Source of the DNA: Pseudomonas antarctica
GTDB taxonomy: Bacteria; Pseudomonadota; Gammaproteobacteria; Pseudomonadales; Pseudomonadaceae
Length of the DNA stretch: 47,723 nucleotides
Assembly: GCF_900624995.1 (NCBI RefSeq)
Contig: NZ_UYXQ01000030.1
Location: forward strand, 1 to 47,723
Direction of reading: 5' to 3'
Positions 36,247-43,840 of the stretch are shown in pieces; within the stretch, counting starts at the first letter, position 1; the number at the start of each line of letters is the position of its first letter. Both the position numbers and the translations under genes were made by a program. The notes under the pieces are model-generated. The model was not told the DNA's origin. It ran no database searches and worked only from the letters and a program-made list of their open reading frames with translations.

Positions 36247-36887
36247 GCTTCACCCAGCGGACGCAGGCGATATTGCGGCGGCAGTTGCTCGAAGCCACTG
36301 ATCGTGGTGTTCAAGCTCTTCCAACGGCCATCCTTGATGCCGTAGATGCAGCCGTGGATCGACAGGCTCTGCCCACGGTGCCAGGCGTTTTGCACAATGC
36401 TGGTATGACCGACGTTGGCCACCTGCTGAATCACGTTCAGCTCGCAAAGGCGGTCCACACGCTCTTCTTCGGTCGGCAATTGGGCCAGCAAGTCGCGGTT
36501 TTCATAGTAGAGGTCACGAATGGTACGCAGCCAGCCGTCGATCAGACCGAATTGGCGGTCCTGCATCGAGGCGCGCACACCGCCGCAGCCGTAGTGGCCG
36601 GTGACAAGGATGTGTTTGACCTTGAGCACATCGACCGCGTACTGGATCACCGACAGGCAATTGAGGTCGGTGTGCAGCACCACGTTGGCCACATTGCGGT
36701 GCACGAACAGGTCACCCGGCAGCATGCCGACGATCTCGTTGGCCGGCACGCGGGCGTCGGAGCAGCCGATCCACAGGTATTCCGGGGTTTGCTGGCGGGC
36801 AAGTTTGGCGAAGAATTCGGGATCTTCCTGTTTGATCGCATCCGCCCAGCGTTCGTTGTTATCAAGCAAGTTTTGTAGTTCGTTCAT
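36243..36887 (-). CDS. can: Beta-class carbonic anhydrase Can
   Basis: Zinc enzyme interconverting CO2 and bicarbonate in the cytoplasm; 214 residues. Zinc ligands by alignment with E. coli Can are C42 (IGCSDAR), D44, H98 and C101 (GHYGCGG), all present. The ATG at 36887 is chosen over an in-frame upstream ATG at 36959, as conserved sequence starts at MNELQNLLDNNERW and the extension would be unusual. Convergent with the SET gene, overlapping by 4 bases. Confidence 0.95.
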   Translation of the reverse strand: MNELQNLLDNNERWADAIKQEDPEFFAKLARQQTPEYLWIGCSDARVPANEIVGMLPGDLFVHRNVANVVLHTDLNCLSVIQYAVDVLKVKHILVTGHYGCGGVRASMQDRQFGLIDGWLRTIRDLYYENRDLLAQLPTEEERVDRLCELNVIQQVANVGHTSIVQNAWHRGQSLSIHGCIYGIKDGRWKSLNTTISGFEQLPPQYRLRPLGEA

Positions 36888-37026
36888 CAGGGAAAGCCTC
36901 AGGAATGATGCGCAGCTGTGTGACAGACGAGCGCTCGTCCGGGTCACGCCCAACCGCAATTAGCTTGAATCTTTAGGTCGCCGTGCCGGTCCACACACTA
37001 TAAGCCCCACAGTATGAGGAATGGCC

Positions 37027-37431
37027 ATGACCGAATCACGACGTCCCTACGGCGCTACGCAGCCAGAACCAATTGACGACAACGAAGACCGCATGGGCTC
37101 GATGCGCGAGCTGGACTTTGACGAGCAAGGGCCAACGGCGGAAATCGGCGATGAGATCCCGCCTAGTGAGCGCGAGCATTTGTTGCCCGACGAACGGGTA
37201 CGCGAGGCAGGGATGACCGGTGCGTCGACGGATGACCATGAGTCGACCGACGATGATATGAGCCCGGAAACCCTGATCCACGAAGATGGCGCGCGCGATG
37301 CACGGGAGGAAGGTGAAGACAGCCCGGCGGATTACGATCTGAGCATCGTCGATGAAGATGAAATCGGCGGGGGGAATGGGCTGGATGAGGCTGAGTTGGC
37401 CGATATTGATCCGGTCGACGGTAACCGCTGA
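37027..37431 (+). CDS. Highly acidic protein of unknown function
   Basis: About 134 residues, very rich in Asp and Glu (for example VDEDEIGGGNGLDEAELADID) and probably largely disordered. Similar Pseudomonas proteins are sometimes labelled as serine kinase/phosphatase or HPr-related, without visible kinase motifs; I make no functional claim. The ATG at 37027 is six bases after GAGGA; another ATG lies at 37021. Confidence 0.75.
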   Translation: MTESRRPYGATQPEPIDDNEDRMGSMRELDFDEQGPTAEIGDEIPPSEREHLLPDERVREAGMTGASTDDHESTDDDMSPETLIHEDGARDAREEGEDSPADYDLSIVDEDEIGGGNGLDEAELADIDPVDGNR

Positions 37432-37446
37432 CACAGCGCGGTTCAA

Positions 37447-37470
37447 AATGTGGGAGCCCGCTCCCACATT
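37447..37470. repeat. REP-type perfect palindrome
   Basis: AATGTGGGAGC-CC-GCTCCCACATT, an 11-bp perfect inverted repeat of the Pseudomonas GTGGGAGC type, between the convergent acidic-protein gene and rimI. Confidence 0.85.
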
Positions 37471-37481
37471 GGCTTGTGTAT

Positions 37482-37934
37482 TCAGTCGACTAGCGTGCAG
37501 GCCATCACGACGGCATCTTCGCGGCCACCCACGGCAGGGTAGTAATCTCGCCGACGGCCAATTTCGTTAAACCCATAACGCTCATACAGGCGGAACGCGC
37601 CGGTATTGCTGTCGCGCACTTCCAGGAAACATTCGCGAGCACTGGCGGCATACGCCCGGGACATCAAATGTTCCAACAGAGCCAGGCCTAAACCACGGCC
37701 CTGGTTTTCCGGCTTGACGGTGATATTGAGCAGATGTGCTTCATCGAGAATGATCTGCACCACACCGTGCCCCACCTGTTGCTCGCCCTCGAACATCAGC
37801 CAGATCTGGTATTTGCCTAGCCCATCGAGAAAAATCCCACGGGTCCAGGGATGGCTGAACGCCGCGTATTCGATCTTCAGTACAGCGTCGAGGTCCGCCT
37901 CGGTCATCGGGCGGAAGGATAAAGCTTCACTCAT
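37482..37934 (-). CDS. rimI: Ribosomal protein S18-alanine N-acetyltransferase RimI
   Basis: 150-residue GNAT enzyme acetylating the N-terminus of ribosomal protein bS18. The acetyl-CoA loop is QGRGLGLALLEHL (about residues 79-91), and the C-terminal half has YERYGFNEIGRRRDYYP. It overlaps the stop of holD by 8 bases, the holD-rimI arrangement known from E. coli and P. aeruginosa. Confidence 0.93.
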   Translation of the reverse strand: MSEALSFRPMTEADLDAVLKIEYAAFSHPWTRGIFLDGLGKYQIWLMFEGEQQVGHGVVQIILDEAHLLNITVKPENQGRGLGLALLEHLMSRAYAASARECFLEVRDSNTGAFRLYERYGFNEIGRRRDYYPAVGGREDAVVMACTLVD

Positions 37935-38709
37935 CGGTACTTTTCCAGCGCGCCATTAGCCGGCGCATGGCTTGCCAAACATCAGCCTTACGCTGTGGCT
38001 CTTCCATTAATAATTCCAGGCCCGGCAGGGCCCAAACGGACCCCAGGCCTTCGACCTGCAGTTCGCGGTACCAGGCTTCGGCATTCGCTTCGCCGGCAAA
38101 CCGTACGGCGGGCAGGCCGATCAGCCACAGGCACACGCAGGGTTCGTCTTCCAAGCGCGCAGACACGAAACCTTGGACAAAATCCCGCGCGGCTTCCGGG
38201 CCCTGGTCCATGTTGCCGCGCACCAGCAGCGGCCAGCGCACCGGGTCACCGACGATTAGCGGGCTATCGGGCAGGCCGGCCGCGCGCAGCATGTCCTTGA
38301 GCAGCATGTAGGCCGGGTCGCGGGTCTGGAAGCGCTCGCCGGTGGGTAACTCCACCAACAGCAGGCAACGCCCGGCCCGCAGCAATTGCAGGGCAAAACG
38401 CGGCGGCGGCACCACGGGCGCCTTGGCCACCGGGGCAGTTTCTTCGGCCACTGCCGGCTTGGCCATTGGCGATGGGCGCGGCACTTCAATTTTCGCCCGC
38501 TCGACGACCGGCCGCACCTCGGGGACGGGCTTGACCACCGCGACCGGTGCGGCGGCCTCCTCGCCCGAAACCTCGAACGCCTCATAGGGCTCAAGCGCTT
38601 GCAGCAGCTCGGGCCGCGACGGGGCGGCAAACGGCAGTTCGGTGCGGGGCAGCCAGTTGACCACCTGCATGGCGGTCAAGTAAGCGCGACGTCGGGACTC
38701 GATAAGCAC
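37927..38709 (-). CDS. holD: Probable DNA polymerase III psi subunit (HolD), 'cryptic' Pseudomonas form
   Basis: 260 residues from the GTG at 38709. Such genes are often labelled energy transducer TonB because of a Pro/Ala/Val/Glu-rich middle (about residues 50-110), but no TonB box or C-terminal TonB fold is seen. The N-terminus RRRAYLTAMQVVNWLPR aligns with E. coli psi (RRDWQLQQLGITQW), which binds chi/tau, and the C-terminus ALPGLELLMEEPQRKADVWQAM aligns with psi (SPALTDLRANPTARAALWQQI). It overlaps rimI as holD does elsewhere. The GTG start, rather than ATG 38670, keeps the conserved N-terminal helix. Confidence 0.75.
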   Translation of the reverse strand: MLIESRRRAYLTAMQVVNWLPRTELPFAAPSRPELLQALEPYEAFEVSGEEAAAPVAVVKPVPEVRPVVERAKIEVPRPSPMAKPAVAEETAPVAKAPVVPPPRFALQLLRAGRCLLLVELPTGERFQTRDPAYMLLKDMLRAAGLPDSPLIVGDPVRWPLLVRGNMDQGPEAARDFVQGFVSARLEDEPCVCLWLIGLPAVRFAGEANAEAWYRELQVEGLGSVWALPGLELLMEEPQRKADVWQAMRRLMARWKSTDE

Positions 38710-38721
38710 AGCTCGGCCACT

Positions 38722-38730
38722 TGTGGATAA
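38722..38730 (-). promoter_or_regulatory. DnaA box (TTATCCACA) before holD
   Basis: Perfect TTATCCACA on the minus strand, 12 bases upstream of the holD GTG. It is one of two in the holD-mksF intergenic region. Confidence 0.6.
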
Positions 38731-38789
38731 GTAAAGAGCAGGGATTCTACCGCTGTTCGGTAACAATCGCCCACTGCGCACTGACCGGC

Positions 38790-38798
38790 TGTGGATAA
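38790..38798 (-). promoter_or_regulatory. DnaA box (TTATCCACA) at the mksF promoter
   Basis: Perfect TTATCCACA on the minus strand (TGTGGATAA as written). It overlaps the expected -35 position of a TACAAT -10 at 38817-38822, so DnaA binding would affect mksF transcription. Confidence 0.6.
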
Positions 38799-38816
38799 AT
38801 CCCGCGCCTGATGCAG

Positions 38817-38822
38817 TACAAT
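38817..38822 (+). promoter_or_regulatory. Candidate -10 of the mksFEB promoter
   Basis: TACAAT, 35 bases before the mksF ATG. The -35 hexamer (GATAAA at 17-base spacing) is poor and overlaps the DnaA box, suggesting an activated or repressed promoter. Confidence 0.4.
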
Positions 38823-38857
38823 CGCGACTTTTAATCGCCAACCAGCCGGCCATTCCC

Positions 38858-40135
38858 ATGATCGAACCCAAGCGCGTCCTGCGCGCCCTCGCCGAACACT
38901 GGGCCTTACTTGAGCCACTGTGCGAACACTTCGACCAAGGCACCTTGAGCCTGAGCGAGCTGCGCGCGCAATTGGCCGCCCAACAACTGGACAGCACGCC
39001 ACAGGACATCACCAGCCTGCTGGACGTGTGGATTCGCCTGGATATCCTGGTGCCTGTCGCCAAGAGCCCGAACCGTTTCGAGCTCAACGCGCAGATCCAT
39101 GACTTCCTCGCCTATCTTCGCAAGGAGCACCGGCTTGGCCTGTGCCTGGAAATCGAAGCCTATCTGCGCCACCTTGAGCGCCTGGCCGGTTATATCCAGG
39201 ACGCCTTCGACATCCGCGATGGCCACGACCTGGCCCGTCAGTTGCGCCTGCTGGATATGCGCGTACGCGACGTGCTTAAAAAACTCGCCAACGACGAACA
39301 AGCCCTCGCTGCCGTGGCCGACCGCGCCAAGACCAGCGACCGGCAGATCCCATTGCGCCAGCGTTACGCCGAGGTCCTGGCGACCTGGGACGAATACGTC
39401 GAACCGATGATCCAACTGGTGAACGCCGACGGCGCCTTCGAGCAAGGCGTGCGCAAGGTCGAGAACGTGCTGCTGCGCATGCTCACCGAGCAGCAGCGTC
39501 TTGGCCATCTGGTCGACGACGACATGCTGTTGCGCACTCACGCGCGCATCCTCGAAATGCAGACCAGCGCCCAACTGACCCTGCGTCACGCCCGCGAGCT
39601 GCTGCTGCCGTTGCGTGAAGAAGCACGTCGGCACAACGCCGTGACCCGTGGCGCGGCACTCGCGTTGTCGGCCATCCGCCGTAAAGGGTTGGACGCGGTG
39701 CCGCAGGCGGCGATGCCGATGTTCACGCGGCCGCAAAGCACCTTCCTCGGCAGTGCCAGCCAGGTCGAGGCCTATGTGTATGCCCTGGCGAATTTCGAGC
39801 CGAAACCGGCGCGTTTCCCCAAGGCGCACAAATCCCACAAGAGCGAAGCCCAGCGTGCACCGCGCACGGTCAAGGAAATGCTCGAACGCTGCGAAGACGC
39901 ACTGCCGATGCCGGACTTGATGAGCTGGCTGCTGGAGCAGGAACCGGACGGCGCCACCGACGAATTGTTGTACTGGTTCTCACGCCTGTCCCGCGAAAAA
40001 CGCTTCAAGCGCGAACGCCTGGAGCGCCGCGATTACCACACACACGAGCATCAGGTCAGCCTGCGCTCATTCGCCCTGCTCCCGGCCAGCACTGACGCGG
40101 CCGAGCATTCTGCGAGCACCCCTTATGCATCTTGA
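38858..40135 (+). CDS. mksF: MksF, kleisin of the MksBEF condensin
   Basis: Kleisin-type subunit of the MukBEF-like condensin MksBEF, 425 residues; it bridges the heads of the SMC subunit MksB. Helical N-terminus (MIEPKRVLRALAEHWALLEPL) and winged-helix-like C-terminus; homologous to JetA of Wadjet systems. It overlaps mksE by 11 bases, so the three genes are one operon. No MksG/JetD nuclease follows, so this is the chromosome-organising type rather than a defence operon. Order F-E-B as in mukFEB. Confidence 0.88.
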   Translation: MIEPKRVLRALAEHWALLEPLCEHFDQGTLSLSELRAQLAAQQLDSTPQDITSLLDVWIRLDILVPVAKSPNRFELNAQIHDFLAYLRKEHRLGLCLEIEAYLRHLERLAGYIQDAFDIRDGHDLARQLRLLDMRVRDVLKKLANDEQALAAVADRAKTSDRQIPLRQRYAEVLATWDEYVEPMIQLVNADGAFEQGVRKVENVLLRMLTEQQRLGHLVDDDMLLRTHARILEMQTSAQLTLRHARELLLPLREEARRHNAVTRGAALALSAIRRKGLDAVPQAAMPMFTRPQSTFLGSASQVEAYVYALANFEPKPARFPKAHKSHKSEAQRAPRTVKEMLERCEDALPMPDLMSWLLEQEPDGATDELLYWFSRLSREKRFKRERLERRDYHTHEHQVSLRSFALLPASTDAAEHSASTPYAS

Positions 40136-40832
40136 TCTATCCGAACTGTCCCAACTGGCGCCGATCTTTCGCGAGCTGTTCAAGGGTTACCACGTCAGCC
40201 GCCGCGACCCGGAGCTGTACGCGCAACTGTCGAACTTCCAGGACCAATACCGCACGCTGTTCAAGGCACTGGGCTTTGAGCTGGTCTGCGATACGCGCGG
40301 TTTCTACTATTTCGTGCCGGACTCCGCCATCGCCAGCGCGCAGGTCAACAAGACCGCGCAGCGCCTGGCGCTGTTCACCTTTATCATCGTCGAGCATTTG
40401 GCCGACCAGGGCCGCGACCCGATTGCCGTGCTCGACGGCGGCAGCCTCGGCCGCGATGAACTGCCGTCGCTTTTGGAGAAGTACCGCGACCTGTTTATCC
40501 AGGCCGAAGTGCAGACCCAGGAAGAACTCGAAGAAAAAATCATGCGCCGCATGACCCAGTTGGGTTTTGCCAGCGAAGACAACGGCGTTTATCGCTTCCT
40601 GCCGCCGATGCACCGTTTCCTCGACGTGTGCCTGTCGGTTCAGCAAGACCGTGACCTCGCGGCCAGCGTGCACAGCGTATTGCCACTGCCGGCGCCGGTG
40701 ATCATCGACGAAGACAGCGATGAGAAACTGCTCAAAACCGATGACCCGCTGGACTTGAGCGACTTCGCCGAAGAAAGCGAAGAAGACGCCATCGCCCGTG
40801 CGATTGCCGAAGAACAGGAGACCGATGCATGA
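40125..40832 (+). CDS. mksE: MksE, KITE subunit of the MksBEF condensin
   Basis: 235-residue winged-helix (KITE) dimeric subunit that binds the kleisin MksF. N-terminal and central winged-helix regions are expected (about 10-90 and 90-170); the C-terminus is acidic (DFAEESEEDAIARAIAEEQETDA). It overlaps mksF at its 5' end and shares ATGA with mksB at its 3' end, so expression is coupled. JetB-type homologue. Confidence 0.87.
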   Translation: MHLDLSELSQLAPIFRELFKGYHVSRRDPELYAQLSNFQDQYRTLFKALGFELVCDTRGFYYFVPDSAIASAQVNKTAQRLALFTFIIVEHLADQGRDPIAVLDGGSLGRDELPSLLEKYRDLFIQAEVQTQEELEEKIMRRMTQLGFASEDNGVYRFLPPMHRFLDVCLSVQQDRDLAASVHSVLPLPAPVIIDEDSDEKLLKTDDPLDLSDFAEESEEDAIARAIAEEQETDA

Positions 40833-43669
40833 GTAAGGAACGCTACGGCATCCGCCGCTTCGCCCTATTGAACACCGCCGGTTACAGTTTGGGCCTGTTC
40901 CCGCTGGAAGAACCGCTGTCGGTGTATGGCGCGAACAACCTGGGTAAATCCGCGTCGATCAACGCCCTGCAATTCCCGATTCTGGCGCGTATGTCGGACA
41001 TGAGTTTCGGCAAGTACACCCTGGAGCAATCGCGACGCTTCTACTTTGCCACCGACACCAGCTACATCCTTGTAGAAGTCTCGCTGCCCCACGGCCCACA
41101 CGTGATCGGCGTAGTCGGGCGTGGCCCTGGCGGTGGTTTTGGTCACCAGTTCTTTGCCTATGCCGGCAAGCTGGACCTGGCCCACTACCAGAAAAACGAC
41201 ACCTGCCTGCGTCAGAAAGAGCTGTTCACCAACCTTGAACGCGAAGGCCTGAAAGCCTACGAACTCAAGCCGGATGAACTACGGCGTTTGCTGGTGGGCG
41301 GCCACACGTCAATCCCGCTTGACCTGACCCTGATCCCGCTGCGCTCCACCAGCGAGCAGAGCCTGAAAACCTTCCGCGCGCTGTTTATCAACCTGCTGCA
41401 CATGCGCGAAATCACCGCGGCCAAGCTCAAGCAATTATTCCTGGATGCCTTCGAACACAGCCTGCGTTCGGGCAGCGTCGATTACATCGCGGCGTGCGAA
41501 GAAGCCTTCCGCGATGTGCGACGCATGGAGCAGGACTACAACTCGCTGGTGGCTGCCGGCCCGTTGGTTGAAGCCCTGGCCAATGGTGTGAAACAGCGCG
41601 ACATTTTGCGCGGCAAACTGCATCGCCTGTCGCCGTTGCTGGACTCCTTGCTCGGCACCTGGTCGGACTACGCCAGTGCACGCAAGGAAGAGCTGACCCT
41701 CCAGGCCGAGCATTACCGCAACGAGCAGGACTCGCTGCAAAACGACCAGCGTGGCGGCACCCAGGAGCTGATGCGCCTGGAGCGGGAAATCAGTGGTATT
41801 CAGCGTTGGCTGGGCGAGCTGTCGGTGCTCAAGCATCGCTTTGCGCTGGTGGATGACGTCAAGGTGCTGGAGCAGCAACTGCTGGCCGCCAAGGATGCCC
41901 ACGATGAGTTGGCAGGTGCGTTGGCACAGTCCCGGCAGTTCAGCGCCGAGGACTTGGACGAGCGTCTGCGCGACCTGGAAAAACGCCTGAAGTCGGTCAA
42001 GCAGCAGCTTGATCACGCGGACAACAACAGCTACGCCAAACTGCGCGAGGAGTTTTCGCAGCAGGATGTCGAGCGTCTGATGCGCTTGTTCAACAGCTCG
42101 TTGTTCAGCCTGCCGCTGGGCGAGCATGGCATCACGCTGGATGAGGACGGCCAATGGGTCAAATCCCTGGAGCACATCCTCGACGGTTTCAAAGGCGAGC
42201 GTTTTGAAGTGCCGGGGCTGTCCATCGACATCTCGCACATCGAGCCACCTGCGCTGCAGGCATTGGCGGATCGCGCGGCGTTGCGCGATCAGAAAGAGCG
42301 CCTGGAAAAAGAACTCAAGCAGCTTAAGACGCAGCAGGCTGTAGCCTCTGACCGTGCGGCGAGCAAGACCCAGACCGAAGCGCTGTACCAGCAAGTGCTG
42401 GATGCACAAAAGGCGCTGGAAGACTTCCGACGCGCGCAAACCCTCAGCGCTGAAGAAGGCGAGAAGCTGGAACAGCTGGCGCAGATGGAAGCCGCGCAGG
42501 ATGAGTTGAAGCGCTCCAGTGACGCCTTCACCGAACGCGTGCAGCAACTGTCGGCCAAGCTGCAACTGGTCGGCCGTCAGATCGGCGATATGGAAGCCAA
42601 GCAACGCACGCTGGATGACGCACTGCGTCGTCGCCAGCTGTTGCCGGCGGACTTGCCGTTCGGGACGCCGTTCATGGACCCGGTCGACGACTCCATGGAC
42701 AACCTGTTGCCGCTGCTCAATGACTATCAGGACAGCTGGCAAGGTTTGCTGCGCGCCGATGGGCAGATCGACGCACTGTATGCGCAGGTGCGCCTCAAAG
42801 GTGTGGCCAAGTTCGACAGTGAAGATGATATGGAGCGTCGCCTGCACCTGCTGATCAACGCCTATGCGCACCGCACCGACGAAGCCCTGACCTTGGGCAA
42901 GGCGCGCCGTGCAGCCGTCACCGATATCGCGCGCACCCTGCGCAATATCCGCAGCGACTACGACAGCCTGGAACACCAGTTGGCGTTGTTCAACCGCGAG
43001 ATCAACAAACGCCAGGTGTCCAACCTGCAAAGCTTCCGCATCGTGCTGGCGCCGAACAAGGAAGCCCTCAAGCATATCGACCAGATCATCCACAGTGCCG
43101 GTCAGTATGAAGAAGGCGAGACCCTGTCGGTGTTCGACTTAAGCCAAAGCGCCGAGCAGGACAACAAGAACGAAGAGGCCAAGGAATACTTGGCGCGCCT
43201 GGTGGCGGCCAACCATAACCAGTTGGGCCTCAAGGACTTGTTCGAGCTGGCGTTCGAGATCACCAAGGTGCATGGCCAGCCGGTGATTCACACCGACATC
43301 GATGGTGCGGCGTCCAACGGCACCACCATGACCATCAAAGCGCTGACCAACATGTACTTGTTGCTGCACTTGATGGACCGTGATCAGGCCGGGCGTGTGC
43401 GCTTGCCGTACTACCTCGACGAGGCGGCGGACATCGATGAGAAGAACCAGGCGGCGCTGCTGGAAACCAGCTTGCAGCTGGGCTTCGTGCCGATTCTGGC
43501 CAGTGTGAAACCGCAGGTATCCGCCCAAGTGGCGATCGACCTGGAAGGTGGCAGCGGGCCGAATGGTATCTATATCGATGAGGCGGATTGGAAGTACATC
43601 CGTCGTCATGATGCAGTAAAGGCCACGGTGAATGTGCAGGCGGATGAGCCGGAGCTGGATGAGATTTGA
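40829..43669 (+). CDS. mksB: MksB, SMC ATPase of the MksBEF condensin
   Basis: SMC-like ATPase of 946 residues that dimerises through a hinge and holds DNA loops in the nucleoid. Walker A GANNLGKS is at residues 34-41 and Walker B YYLDEA at about 861-866; SNGTTMTIKALTN before it acts as the signature-like motif. Two long coiled-coil arms (about 285-420 and 480-620, then 650-760) surround a hinge. It is shorter than MukB (~1480), as usual for MksB. It ends before a strong terminator. Confidence 0.92.
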   Translation: MSKERYGIRRFALLNTAGYSLGLFPLEEPLSVYGANNLGKSASINALQFPILARMSDMSFGKYTLEQSRRFYFATDTSYILVEVSLPHGPHVIGVVGRGPGGGFGHQFFAYAGKLDLAHYQKNDTCLRQKELFTNLEREGLKAYELKPDELRRLLVGGHTSIPLDLTLIPLRSTSEQSLKTFRALFINLLHMREITAAKLKQLFLDAFEHSLRSGSVDYIAACEEAFRDVRRMEQDYNSLVAAGPLVEALANGVKQRDILRGKLHRLSPLLDSLLGTWSDYASARKEELTLQAEHYRNEQDSLQNDQRGGTQELMRLEREISGIQRWLGELSVLKHRFALVDDVKVLEQQLLAAKDAHDELAGALAQSRQFSAEDLDERLRDLEKRLKSVKQQLDHADNNSYAKLREEFSQQDVERLMRLFNSSLFSLPLGEHGITLDEDGQWVKSLEHILDGFKGERFEVPGLSIDISHIEPPALQALADRAALRDQKERLEKELKQLKTQQAVASDRAASKTQTEALYQQVLDAQKALEDFRRAQTLSAEEGEKLEQLAQMEAAQDELKRSSDAFTERVQQLSAKLQLVGRQIGDMEAKQRTLDDALRRRQLLPADLPFGTPFMDPVDDSMDNLLPLLNDYQDSWQGLLRADGQIDALYAQVRLKGVAKFDSEDDMERRLHLLINAYAHRTDEALTLGKARRAAVTDIARTLRNIRSDYDSLEHQLALFNREINKRQVSNLQSFRIVLAPNKEALKHIDQIIHSAGQYEEGETLSVFDLSQSAEQDNKNEEAKEYLARLVAANHNQLGLKDLFELAFEITKVHGQPVIHTDIDGAASNGTTMTIKALTNMYLLLHLMDRDQAGRVRLPYYLDEAADIDEKNQAALLETSLQLGFVPILASVKPQVSAQVAIDLEGGSGPNGIYIDEADWKYIRRHDAVKATVNVQADEPELDEI

Positions 43670-43686
43670 TCGGCTGAAATGAAATG

Positions 43687-43724
43687 CAAAAAGGCCCCTG
43701 GGTGAAAATCCAGGGGCCTTTTTT
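43687..43724 (+). terminator. Rho-independent terminator after mksB
   Basis: AAGGCCCCTGG and CCAGGGGCCTT form an 11-bp stem with a GTGAAAAT loop, followed by a T tract. Confidence 0.96.
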
Positions 43725-43743
43725 GTCGCCTGTTACAGCCTCT

Positions 43744-43827
43744 TCGCGGCCAAGCCCGCTCCCACAGGTGACCGCATTCCTACAAGATAAATGCGGTTGT
43801 ATGTGGGAGCCGGGCTTGCCCGCGATA
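43744..43827. repeat. REPIN between mksB and pqiB
   Basis: REP-like arms CAAGCCCGCTCCCACA (left) and TGTGGGAGCCGGGCTTG (right) in inverted orientation, with an inner stem ACCGCAT/ATGCGGT in the spacer. Located between convergent genes. Confidence 0.85.
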
Positions 43828-43840
43828 GGCGCGCCTCGGT

